Shown here piece by piece: positions 1-5,524 of a stretch of 8,341 nt of DNA. The stretch's first letter is position 1. Each line of letters opens with the position of its first letter. Source of the DNA: Tannerellaceae bacterium. GTDB taxonomy: Bacteria; Bacteroidota; Bacteroidia; Bacteroidales; Tannerellaceae. Where the stretch lies: positions 1 through 8,341 of the forward strand of contig JAITGL010000042.1 in the NCBI GenBank assembly GCA_031280645.1, in the 5' to 3' direction. A program made the position numbers and the translations under genes. The notes beneath the pieces are model-generated. The model did no database searches. It worked only from the letters and a program-made list of their open reading frames with translations, and was not told the origin of the DNA.

Positions 1-165
1 GCTTTTGCGCAAGATGTTACAATGGACGAAATGATTGAGCACTGCGCTCAGTTTGTTGAGGAATTTAATAAGGATTCAGGGCAAAACTTCACACGAGAGG
101 AGGCAATTGCTCAGATGAAAGCCTATTTTCCGAGCCTGAAACGATGGCAAACTCCTAAAGTATAG
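1..165 (+). CDS. C-terminal part of an unrecognised small protein
   Basis: An open frame runs from the window edge to a TAG at 163-165 and gives 54 residues, ending in FPSLKRWQTPKV. The composition is protein-like and acidic, with MDEMIEHCAQFVEEFNKDSG followed by TREEAIAQMKAYFP, which suggests a short, mostly helical soluble domain. I do not recognise the family. There is no signal peptide or membrane segment in the visible part. The gene may start upstream of the window, or at the in-frame ATG at 22 or 31, in which case it would be a complete protein of about 45 residues. No start signal can be judged this close to the edge. It converges on the rsmF gene with about 50 bp between the two stop codons. 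Confidence 0.5.
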   Translation, partial: AFAQDVTMDEMIEHCAQFVEEFNKDSGQNFTREEAIAQMKAYFPSLKRWQTPKV

Positions 166-187
166 AGTATAGACTGCAACAAAATAA

Positions 188-228
188 CGGGGCGAATCGT
201 TAGCAGCCTTTGCCCCATCATCGCCCCG
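188..228 (-). terminator. Possible terminator of the rsmF-like gene
   Basis: An 8-bp perfect inverted repeat (CGGGGCGA at 188-195, TCGCCCCG at 221-228) lies between the convergent genes and overlaps the last codons and stop of the minus-strand methyltransferase. Read on the minus strand, the hairpin is followed by the T-rich sequence TTATTTTGTT, as in an intrinsic terminator. The 25-nt loop is long, and an alternative GGGGC/GCCCC pairing is also possible, so this is a tentative call. Confidence 0.35.
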
Positions 229-1561
229 AAGCCCTCTCCATCCTAATCCTCCACTCCGAAGGATACAAATTATTAAACCGATCCCCCAACTGCTTACCAA
301 AACCAAGAGCCAACCCGTCGCAAGTTAACAACGCATACCCTGCCTGACATTCCAGTTTAATCGAATCTTTACGCAGATAAGAAATTGCAGTATCATTATC
401 AACCTCAACGTTTGGGAAGGCCTCGCGATTGAGATGCACGCTCATTGCCAGCGGATGCAGCGGAATAACTGTCTTACCCTTAACCTCCCCAACGCAAAGA
501 CCGGCCGAATAAACCCTGAGATGATTTGCGAGAAAGGCAAAGTCGGCAGCGTTAATATGCCTAACGGCTTTCACTATGTTATCCCTGACTTCAAGCTCGA
601 AAGATTCGGGATTGATTAGCCGGGCAGTAACGTCGGGCGGAGCGGAAGCTTTGCGCTTTTCACGCTTCACGTTAATCCGGCGAGGCGATTCCAACCCCAA
701 CTTACGCAGCACAGCCATGAAAAAACCCTCCCCCTTGGTTCGGTGAGGAAAAAAACGATATACAGGGAAGTCGTAACGTAAATTACCTGCAACGCCCCAG
801 CTTGCCTCAAGCGGAACCGGCAACGCCTCGGCCCCCATTCCGGCGATGAAGCGAACGTTCTCCTCATTCTCCTCAGAGTTGAAAGTACATGTGCTGTAAA
901 TAAAAAGGCCGCCGGGCCGCAGAGCGTTCCATACGTCGGCAACGATCCTGCGCTGGCGGGAGGCGCAGAGGCGAACGGCGTCGGGGCTCCACAAATCAAC
1001 GCTCCGAGGGTCTTTCCTGAACATTCCCTCGCCAGAGCAAGGCATGTCGGCCACAATAATGTCGAAAAAATGCTCCAAGCGGCCAAGATCGGCCGGATCG
1101 TTATTGCAAACAATAGCGCCGGGGTTTCCCCACTTTACTATATTCTCCGCCAAGACTCCTACGCGGTTGCGAATGGCCTCGTTGCAAACCAAAAGACTCC
1201 CCTCCGGAAGACAATCGCTCAAAAGGGTTGACTTTCCGCCCGGCGCCGCACAAAGGTCGAGGCATCTTACCGGCCCTTCAACCAAGGCCTCCACCGCCCT
1301 GCCTACAAACATCGACGCAGCCTCTTGAACATAATACGCCCCGGCATGAAACGGCGGATGGAATGTAAACGCCATACGCTTCGGCAGGTAATATCCGGCG
1401 GGATGCCACGGCACAGGCTCTCCTTCAGGCGGCGTTGCACCTTTTCGGACGTTCATCCTCAAGCTTGTTGGAGGAGTTTCATGCAGGGCGGCCTCCAAGG
1501 CTTCGTATTCGGGGCCTATCAAGGCTTTCATGTTTGCTGTAAATCGACTGGGAATTTTCAT
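218..1561 (-). CDS. rsmF: RsmF-like 16S rRNA (cytosine-C5)-methyltransferase
   Basis: This 447-residue protein is a SAM-dependent RNA m5C methyltransferase of the NOL1/NOP2/Sun family. E. coli RsmF (479 aa) makes m5C1407 in 16S rRNA near the decoding site. Seen here: an N-terminal RNA-binding part with TSLRMNVRK (32-40); SAM motif I DLCAAPGGKST (102-112); motif IV DMPCSGEG (172-179) with the Pro-Cys pair and C175; and motif VI YSTCTF (222-227) with C225. C175 and C225 are the two catalytic cysteines. The C-terminal part ends in GLALGFGKQLGDRFNNLYP, typical of the RsmF/YebU PUA-like tail. I chose the ATG at 1561 because MKIPSRFTANMKALIG matches how the family begins. An upstream ATG at 1630 would add 23 residues unlike the family. 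The exact target base in this organism is inferred from homology. It is divergent from prfB. Confidence 0.9.
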   Translation of the reverse strand: MKIPSRFTANMKALIGPEYEALEAALHETPPTSLRMNVRKGATPPEGEPVPWHPAGYYLPKRMAFTFHPPFHAGAYYVQEAASMFVGRAVEALVEGPVRCLDLCAAPGGKSTLLSDCLPEGSLLVCNEAIRNRVGVLAENIVKWGNPGAIVCNNDPADLGRLEHFFDIIVADMPCSGEGMFRKDPRSVDLWSPDAVRLCASRQRRIVADVWNALRPGGLFIYSTCTFNSEENEENVRFIAGMGAEALPVPLEASWGVAGNLRYDFPVYRFFPHRTKGEGFFMAVLRKLGLESPRRINVKREKRKASAPPDVTARLINPESFELEVRDNIVKAVRHINAADFAFLANHLRVYSAGLCVGEVKGKTVIPLHPLAMSVHLNREAFPNVEVDNDTAISYLRKDSIKLECQAGYALLTCDGLALGFGKQLGDRFNNLYPSEWRIRMERASGR

Positions 1562-1565
1562 GGGG

Positions 1566-1573
1566 CAAAAATA
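1566..1573 (-). promoter_or_regulatory. Bacteroidetes -7 box just upstream of rsmF
   Basis: Read on the minus strand, TATTTTTG matches the Bacteroidetes consensus TAnnTTTG exactly and ends only 4 nt before the chosen ATG at 1561. No clear TTTG -33 element lies about 20 nt further upstream. If it is used, the transcript would begin at or almost at the start codon and be leaderless. It is the only exact TAnnTTTG I found on the minus strand between rsmF and prfB. An 8-mer with two free positions can occur by chance. Confidence 0.35.
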
Positions 1574-1690
1574 TGAATTGGCGGCGGCTTTAGAAGCTTT
1601 TGAAAGTCGAAAATCCGAGGCTAAACTCACATGGGTTTGGAAGGATAATTCATCCGATAAATAAAAAGCGTAGTTGTTTTTTTAAGGGCT

Positions 1691-1901
1691 GAGGCCTCGG
1701 CAAACAAAAACGTAGTTGGGTTGGGCTGAATTGAGGCTTCGGCAAACAAAAACATAGTTGGGTTGGGCTCGATTGAGGCCTCGGCAGACAAAAACATAGT
1801 TGGGTTGGGCTGAATTGAGGCTTCGGCAAACAAAAAACGTAGTTGGGTTGGATTGGATTGAGGCTCCGGCAAACAAAAACGTAGTTGGGTTGGCCTCGAT
1901 G
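1691..1901 (+). repeat. Five tandem copies of a 42-bp repeat unit
   Basis: The units start at 1691, 1733, 1775, 1817 and 1860. Their lengths are 42, 42, 42, 43 and about 42 bp. Each begins GAGGCYYCGGCARACAAAAA, continues CRTAGTTGGGTTGG and ends in a variable 8-9 bp such as GCTGAATT, GCTCGATT or GATTGGATT. Most differences are transitions (CG/CA in the core, CCTC/CTTC/CTCC near the start). Unit 4 has one extra A in its A-run. The copies are contiguous, with no unique spacers, so this is not a CRISPR array. A 42-bp period is four helical turns at 10.5 bp per turn, which would put every core on the same DNA face; that is an inference from the length alone. A shorter degenerate core, CGTAGTTG, lies just upstream at 1669-1676. 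Confidence 0.9.
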
Positions 1902-1917
1902 AGCGCCGATTCAAACC

Positions 1918-2060
1918 AAAACAACTACGTTTTCCGTTAAAATTGACATTCCCAAACAAAAAACAGGTACGTTTTACCTGAAATGTTCGCTAATCCAACC
2001 CAAACCAACTACGTTTTCCATGAAAAATGCTGTTTTCAAACAAAAAACAACTATGTTTTC
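1918..2060 (-). repeat. Inverted and degenerate copies of the same repeat core
   Basis: After the tandem array the core recurs in the opposite orientation: AACAACTACGTTTT near 1920-1933, CCAACTACGTTTT near 2005-2017 (preceded by CCAACCCAAA), and ACAACTATGTTTT near 2047-2059. A more diverged piece (1953-1980) keeps CAAACAAAAAACAGGTACG and folds into a 6-bp hairpin (CAGGTA 1964-1969, TACCTG 1975-1980, 5-nt loop). The flanks of these copies are not alike. Only the A-rich tract and the GTAG-type core are kept, so they look older or more eroded than the tandem units. Confidence 0.7.
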
Positions 2061-2069
2061 GATTGAATA

Positions 2070-2159
2070 CCGGCGCAATGAGGCCAACCCAACTATGTTT
2101 TTGTTTGCCGGAGGTTCCATTCAAGCCGAAACGTAGTTGGGTTGGCCTCATTGCGCCGG
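2070..2159. repeat. 31-bp inverted repeat (large hairpin) upstream of prfB
   Basis: The arms 2070-2100 and 2129-2159 are complementary over 31 positions with a single exception. T2096 faces G2133, which is a G-U wobble in a + strand RNA but an A-C mismatch in a minus-strand RNA. The loop is 28 nt (2101-2128). Both arms contain the repeat-family core with CCAACCCAACTA and CGTAGTTGGGTTGG, and both extend into the same flanks, CCGGCGCAATGAGG and its complement. The left arm plus loop start (2080-2113) is also an inverted copy of tandem unit 5 (1864-1897), 33 of 34 positions by eye, so two alternative foldings compete. It lies upstream of the likely prfB start point and so should not be part of the prfB mRNA. 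Confidence 0.85.
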
Positions 2160-2161
2160 GA

Positions 2162-2195
2162 GGGCATCTTATACACAAAAAAGATAGCCTTTTTT
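2162..2195 (+). terminator. Terminator-like hairpin before prfB
   Basis: GGGCATCTT (2162-2170) can pair with AAGATAGCCT (2181-2190) with one bulged A (2186), around a 10-nt loop. A run of six T follows (2190-2195). The shape is that of an intrinsic terminator read on the + strand. It sits between the repeat array and the prfB promoter and would stop any + strand transcript coming out of the array. No known + strand gene lies upstream in this intergenic region. The hairpin could therefore mark the end of an RNA from the array, or be incidental. Confidence 0.4.
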
Positions 2196-2198
2196 GAC

Positions 2199-2206
2199 TA
2201 CCTTTG
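2199..2206 (+). promoter_or_regulatory. Bacteroidetes -7 box for prfB
   Basis: TACCTTTG matches TAnnTTTG exactly and ends 31 nt before the prfB ATG. This spacing predicts a short 5' leader of roughly 25 nt. No good TTTG -33 element is visible about 20 nt upstream; that element is often weak in this phylum. The AT-rich leader ending TATATATAATATG has no Shine-Dalgarno sequence, as is usual for Bacteroidetes. Confidence 0.5.
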
Positions 2207-2237
2207 CGCCTCATTTTAATAATACATTATATATAAT

Positions 2238-3363
2238 ATGATAACGACAGACCAGCTACGTGAAGTGTTGGAGCGCAAGCAGGCGCTGAGGGGGTATCTT
2301 TGACATCGACGGGAAAAAGATACGCCTCGAAGAAGAAGAATTAAGAACCCACGACCCTTCCTTTTGGGAAGACCAAAAGCGGGCTGAAGCCCAAATGAAG
2401 ATTGTTAAAGACCTCAAGAAGTGGCTCGAACTATACAACGAGGTGCACGCCGCCGTTGAGGAACTTGAACTTGCCTACGAATACTCGCGCGAGGGCATAG
2501 CCTCCGAAGACGAGGTTGACGCCGCCTGGAACCGGGCCCGGTCGCTTACCGAGAATCTTGAGTTTCGGAATATGCTCCGCCAGGAGGCCGACCAAATGAG
2601 TTGCGTTCTGAAAATAAACTCCGGCGCGGGCGGAACCGAAAGCCAGGATTGGTCCTCGATGCTGATGAGGATGTATATCCGGTGGGCGGAAACCAATAAT
2701 TATAAACTTACAGTAGTAAACCTTCAGGATGGCGACGAGGCCGGCATTAAAACGGTTACGATGCAGATCGAGGGCGACTATGCCTACGGGTACCTGAAGG
2801 GCGAAAACGGCGTACACCGCCTGGTTCGCGTCTCGCCCTACAACGCTCAGGGTAAGAGGATGACCTCGTTCGCTTCGGTGTTTGTAACCCCGCTTGTAGA
2901 CGACGATATTGACATCGAAATCAATCCGGCCGATTATACATGGGATACCTTCCGCTCGGGCGGCGCCGGCGGCCAGAATGTAAACAAGGTGGAAACCGGC
3001 GTGCGACTTCGCTATAATTATAAGGACCCGGATACCGGCGAAGTGCGCGAACTCCTTATCGAGAACACCGAGAGCCGCTCGCAGCTCAACAACCGCGAAA
3101 ACGCCATGAGGCTGCTTCGCTCCATGCTATACGACTTCGCCCTGCAAAGGCGTATGGCCGAGCGGCAGAAGGTTGAGGCCGGCAAGAAAAAAATTGAGTG
3201 GGGTTCGCAAATCCGCAGCTACGTATTCGACGATCGCCGCGTGAAAGATCATCGTACCAATTATCAAACATCCGACGTCGGCGGAGTAATGGACGGCAAG
3301 ATCGACGGCTTCATTAAAGCTTACCTTATGGAGTTTGCCGGCAGCGGCGAACAGATGTTATGA
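2238..3363 (+). CDS. prfB: Peptide chain release factor 2, with programmed +1 frameshift
   Basis: RF2 recognises UGA and UAA in the ribosomal A site and triggers peptide release. The gene is read as 2238-2300 joined to 2302-3363, giving 374 residues (E. coli RF2 has 365). The first 21 codons (MITTDQLREVLERKQALRGYL) end at an in-frame TGA (2301-2303). After the +1 shift the protein continues DIDGKKIRLEEEELRTHDPS. Seen: the GAGGTESQDW segment (about 130-138), the stop-codon recognition motif SPY (199-201; SPF in E. coli, SPY being what I recall for Bacteroidetes), the catalytic GGQ (244-246) in SGGAGGQNVNKVETG, and the C-terminal WGSQIRSYVFDDRRVKDHRT. The GGQ glutamine is normally methylated by PrmC, which is not in this window. 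The stop overlaps the next gene's ATG (ATGA), suggesting coupled translation. An annotation pipeline that ignores frameshifts would start the gene too late, for example at 2395. Confidence 0.97.
2289..2304 (+). promoter_or_regulatory. prfB programmed +1 frameshift site
   Basis: The sequence AGGGGGTATCTTTGAC has the Shine-Dalgarno-like AGGGGG three nucleotides before the slippery CTT and then the TGA stop followed by C. It is the same 16-nt arrangement as in E. coli prfB. When RF2 is scarce, slow termination at TGA lets the ribosome slip +1 from CTT onto TTT and continue. When RF2 is plentiful, a 21-residue peptide is released. This is a negative feedback on RF2 level. It keeps a functional SD-type stimulator in an organism whose ordinary genes lack SD sequences. 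Confidence 0.97.
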
Positions 3364-4853
3364 GGAAACCGCCGGGCGTTTTTCAAGCCGTACTCTCCCT
3401 GTTTCTGCTTACTATCCTCTTCGAGGGATGCAATAAGGAGGAGGGTAGCGACGTAGCCCTCCGCCACCTTATCGACCATATGGCGCCCAATGCCGAAATG
3501 TTCCGCTGGCAGGCTAATCCGTGGCAGGCCGGAGCCGTTTGGGGCTCTATCAAGGCCGGCAAAACCCCGTCGGTATTGTTCGACGGCACAGGGCCTGGAG
3601 CGATAACCCGTATCAAGCTCTCGGCCGTTGACAGGAGTGGAACCATTAAATTCTTTTTCGACGGATCAACATCGGCCGACATAGAGATACCCGCTTTTAG
3701 CTCTGCCGCGCCCAACACGCCCGAAGGCTTTGCCGACTCCGAGGCCGCCTCCTGGTTCCCGATACCGTACGCCATCGGTTGCCGCATAGTTTACGAGCCC
3801 GCCGACGCAGAATCGGCCGACACCACCCGCTCCTATCAAATAGACTACCGAACATATCCTTCGCGCGTTATCGTAGAAACGTTCACGGCCCGAGCCTTGG
3901 CATCGTTGCGCAAGAAAACCGCCGCCGTAGGACAATTACTCGTCAAGCCCGAAAGCCGCAGCGATACTCAACGCATCGAAGGCGTAAAGGTTTTGGCTCC
4001 CGGCGACCCTCTGGTGGCGCGCCTGCCTATGGGCGCCTATGTTGTTAACGAGCTTAGCGTGCGCATTACTCCGCTCGCGGGCGTTTACGACCAAACGATG
4101 CGCGACATAGTTATGCAAACCATATTCGACGGTCTGCAAACGATGCGCATACCCTTGTCTGACTTCTCCGGCGGCGGCATGGGATCGCGCCCGGTTAAAA
4201 CCGCCATGCTCACGGCCGACGGCAACGGCTGCATAGTAAGTCGCTGGCCTATGCCCTACCGCGAGGAAGCAAAACTTGCCTTTATCAACGAAGGAACGGG
4301 CCGCGCCAGGGTAAGCTACTCGATAAAGCTTTCGCCCGTAACCTGGAACGACGGCCGCACCCTGTATTTCCACGCCTCCTGGCGCGAAGCGATGCGATCG
4401 GCAAACGATTCGGTAATCATCGACATCAACGGAGGCAAAGGCATATACAAAGGCGGCGCCCTTACATTATATAATCACGGCCCCGGCTCCGATTGGCTAA
4501 GCGATACCGAAATCGAGGTTATAACCGACGGCGTTCATCTATTCGCCGTGAAGGGGCTTGACGATTACTATAATATTCCCGCCGCCGCCGTGGCCGATAT
4601 GCAGAGCCCGTTCGGAGGGATGGTTCGGATGGGGAGGAAGAATACCGGCGGATATAATTCATTGCTCCGTTTGCGGCTTATAGATGATATTCTGTTTACA
4701 AACAGCCTCAAGATATCTTTCCGCAAGCCGTGGCCTGATATTGATTATGCCGCCGTGGCCTACTGGTATGGCGATCATAAGGCGAGGGCGTTTAACTCGG
4801 TGGCTCCGGTTTCGCGTTCAAGGGTTTTATTAGCTGAACCGGGAGCCGACTAA
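3360..4853 (+). CDS. DUF2961 / GH172-like lipoprotein
   Basis: This 497-residue protein begins with a lipoprotein signal peptide: MRKPP, a hydrophobic stretch 8-21, then FEGC with Cys24 as the likely lipidated residue. NKEE follows the cysteine and resembles the K-(D/E)2 signal that sends Bacteroidetes lipoproteins to the cell surface. The -3 Phe and -2 Glu are unusual for a lipobox. DUF2961 landmarks are GTGPGAITRIKLSAV (77-90), IKFFFDGS (96-103), SWFPIPYAIGCRIVY (131-145), YQIDYRTYP (159-167), WPMPYREEAKLAFIN (296-310), LYFHASWR (335-342) and DYAAVAYWYGD (462-472). The family includes GH172 glycosidases acting on fructofuranosides or D-arabinofuranosides. The usual G-T-E-D-Y-F motif reads GLDDYY (399-404), and the upstream acidic position is also Asp by eye (D382). 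Activity and substrate are therefore uncertain. The ATG overlaps the prfB stop by 4 nt. No SusC/D or other glycan genes are nearby. Confidence 0.8.
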   Translation: MRKPPGVFQAVLSLFLLTILFEGCNKEEGSDVALRHLIDHMAPNAEMFRWQANPWQAGAVWGSIKAGKTPSVLFDGTGPGAITRIKLSAVDRSGTIKFFFDGSTSADIEIPAFSSAAPNTPEGFADSEAASWFPIPYAIGCRIVYEPADAESADTTRSYQIDYRTYPSRVIVETFTARALASLRKKTAAVGQLLVKPESRSDTQRIEGVKVLAPGDPLVARLPMGAYVVNELSVRITPLAGVYDQTMRDIVMQTIFDGLQTMRIPLSDFSGGGMGSRPVKTAMLTADGNGCIVSRWPMPYREEAKLAFINEGTGRARVSYSIKLSPVTWNDGRTLYFHASWREAMRSANDSVIIDINGGKGIYKGGALTLYNHGPGSDWLSDTEIEVITDGVHLFAVKGLDDYYNIPAAAVADMQSPFGGMVRMGRKNTGGYNSLLRLRLIDDILFTNSLKISFRKPWPDIDYAAVAYWYGDHKARAFNSVAPVSRSRVLLAEPGAD

Positions 4854-4916
4854 TTGGAAACAGAGTGGAAACAATAGCTTGAACGGCGGCCGGATGCCGT
4901 TTGATGAAAAAAAAAT

Positions 4917-4924
4917 TATCTTTG
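4917..4924 (+). promoter_or_regulatory. Bacteroidetes -7 box that decides the next gene's start
   Basis: TATCTTTG matches TAnnTTTG exactly and ends 30 nt before the ATG at 4954, nearly the same spacing as at prfB. A TTTG at 4900-4903 is too close to be the -33 element. If this box is used, starts upstream of about 4930 (TTG 4879, ATG 4894) cannot be used, which supports the ATG at 4954. The box would drive the four-gene run that follows. Confidence 0.45.
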
Positions 4925-4953
4925 GCCCGTTCATATCAAAAACATGCAAACAG

Positions 4954-5511
4954 ATGGAAAAAGCAAGCAGAATTGAAAGTATACTCTCGGATATAAGCGA
5001 ACTTAAAAAGCTACTCGGCGAAATGCGCGGCATGGAGGTTTATCCCATTGCATGCTTTAGCAAATGTTTCGACTTGGCGTATCATCTACTGAAAGACCTC
5101 CATATCCTTGAAGGCGAACAAATAGAATCGCTTCACCGCCAGATGGAGGAATACCGGAGGATGATCGACTCTGTTCCGCCTCCTCAGCCCTTGCCTGCCG
5201 TTACGGAAGATACTCCCGCGGTTACTATTGCCGCCGAAACCGATCCGCATAAGCATGCCACGCTCAACGACGTGATCGGAAAAGGTCATCTTGGCGATCT
5301 CCGCAAGGCGTTTGTACTTAACGACAAGTTCTATTTCCGCAAAGAGCTGTTCGACGGAAGCGAAGACAGAATGAACCGCGCCATCGCCGACCTTAACGGT
5401 ATACAATCGCTCGAACAATCGCTTGCATATATCCGCGAGCAACTCCGTTGGGATGAGAATAACCCGGTGGCTACCGAATTTATATCCTTTATCGAAAAGC
5501 GTTTTCGCTGA
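4954..5511 (+). CDS. Conserved Bacteroidales protein of unknown function
   Basis: The product has 185 residues from the chosen ATG (MEKASRIESILSDISELKKL). It has no signal peptide and no membrane segment, so it is probably cytoplasmic. Three parts are visible: a helical N-terminal region (1-73) with heptad-like leucines; a proline- and threonine-rich linker (about 74-100, PPPQPLPAVTEDTPAV); and a C-terminal helical domain (about 103-185) with LNDVIGKGHLGDLRKAF, LNDKFYFRKELFDGSEDRMN and a final FIEKRFR. From memory, proteins with this N-terminal helix, proline linker and LNDRF-RKELF domain are widespread in Bacteroides relatives and annotated only as hypothetical. I chose 4954 over the TTG at 4879 or ATG at 4894 because of the -7 box at 4917 and because the extra residues look unlike the family. 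The gene ends 13 nt before rsmI. Confidence 0.8.
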   Translation: MEKASRIESILSDISELKKLLGEMRGMEVYPIACFSKCFDLAYHLLKDLHILEGEQIESLHRQMEEYRRMIDSVPPPQPLPAVTEDTPAVTIAAETDPHKHATLNDVIGKGHLGDLRKAFVLNDKFYFRKELFDGSEDRMNRAIADLNGIQSLEQSLAYIREQLRWDENNPVATEFISFIEKRFR

Positions 5512-5524
5512 CAGCGCATGCCGG

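Larger units (their letters stand above)
1562..2237. other. Divergent intergenic region dominated by one repeat family
   Basis: This 676-bp stretch separates the divergent rsmF and prfB genes. In + strand order it holds the rsmF promoter region, a short degenerate repeat core (1665-1683), five tandem 42-bp units (1691-1901), a block of inverted or degenerate copies of the core (about 1918-2060), a 31-bp hairpin (2070-2159), a terminator-like hairpin (2162-2195) and the prfB promoter (2199-2206). Minus-strand frames through the tandem units are open and would give proline- and phenylalanine-rich 14-residue repeats such as NPTTFLFAEAS. I do not call them genes. Two overlapping frames are equally open because 42 is a multiple of 3, and one unit carries an uncompensated 1-bp insertion. 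Confidence 0.8.

Noticed and set aside
434..1576. Open frames on the + strand opposite rsmF (434-619, 1044-1328, 1325-1576).
   Set aside because: They lie opposite a well-supported methyltransferase gene and encode compositions without any recognisable protein feature.
1691..1901. CRISPR array.
   Set aside because: The segments between cores are themselves repeated (GCTGAATT, GAGGC), so the units are contiguous tandem repeats without unique spacers, and there are no cas genes.
1691..1901. G-quadruplex from the GGGTTGGG tracts.
   Set aside because: Each unit has only two G-tracts close together, and the next lie over 30 nt away, so a standard four-tract quadruplex would need very long loops.
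1627..1959. Minus-strand open frame of 110 residues across the repeat array, plus an overlapping 80-residue frame.
   Set aside because: Both follow from the 42-bp period in which no stop happens to fall. The array has a frame-breaking 1-bp insertion, there is no start signal, and the products are low-complexity repeats.
1691..2120. Each repeat unit carries a -7 promoter box, since its minus strand reads TACGTTTT or TATGTTTT.
   Set aside because: It misses the final G of TAnnTTTG at the right spacing and follows simply from the A-rich tract. I see no -33 element.
2295..2302. TATCTTTG inside prfB as a promoter box.
   Set aside because: It matches TAnnTTTG exactly but is fully explained by the frameshift site, and no gene starts just after it.
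2301..2303. In-frame TGA in prfB as a nonsense mutation or pseudogene.
   Set aside because: The AGGGGG spacer, CTT slippery codon and TGAC context are the known programmed frameshift, and the downstream protein is intact.
4879..4953. N-terminal extension of the unknown protein from TTG 4879 or ATG 4894.
   Set aside because: An exact -7 promoter box lies inside this stretch at 4917-4924, and the extra residues look unlike the family's usual start.
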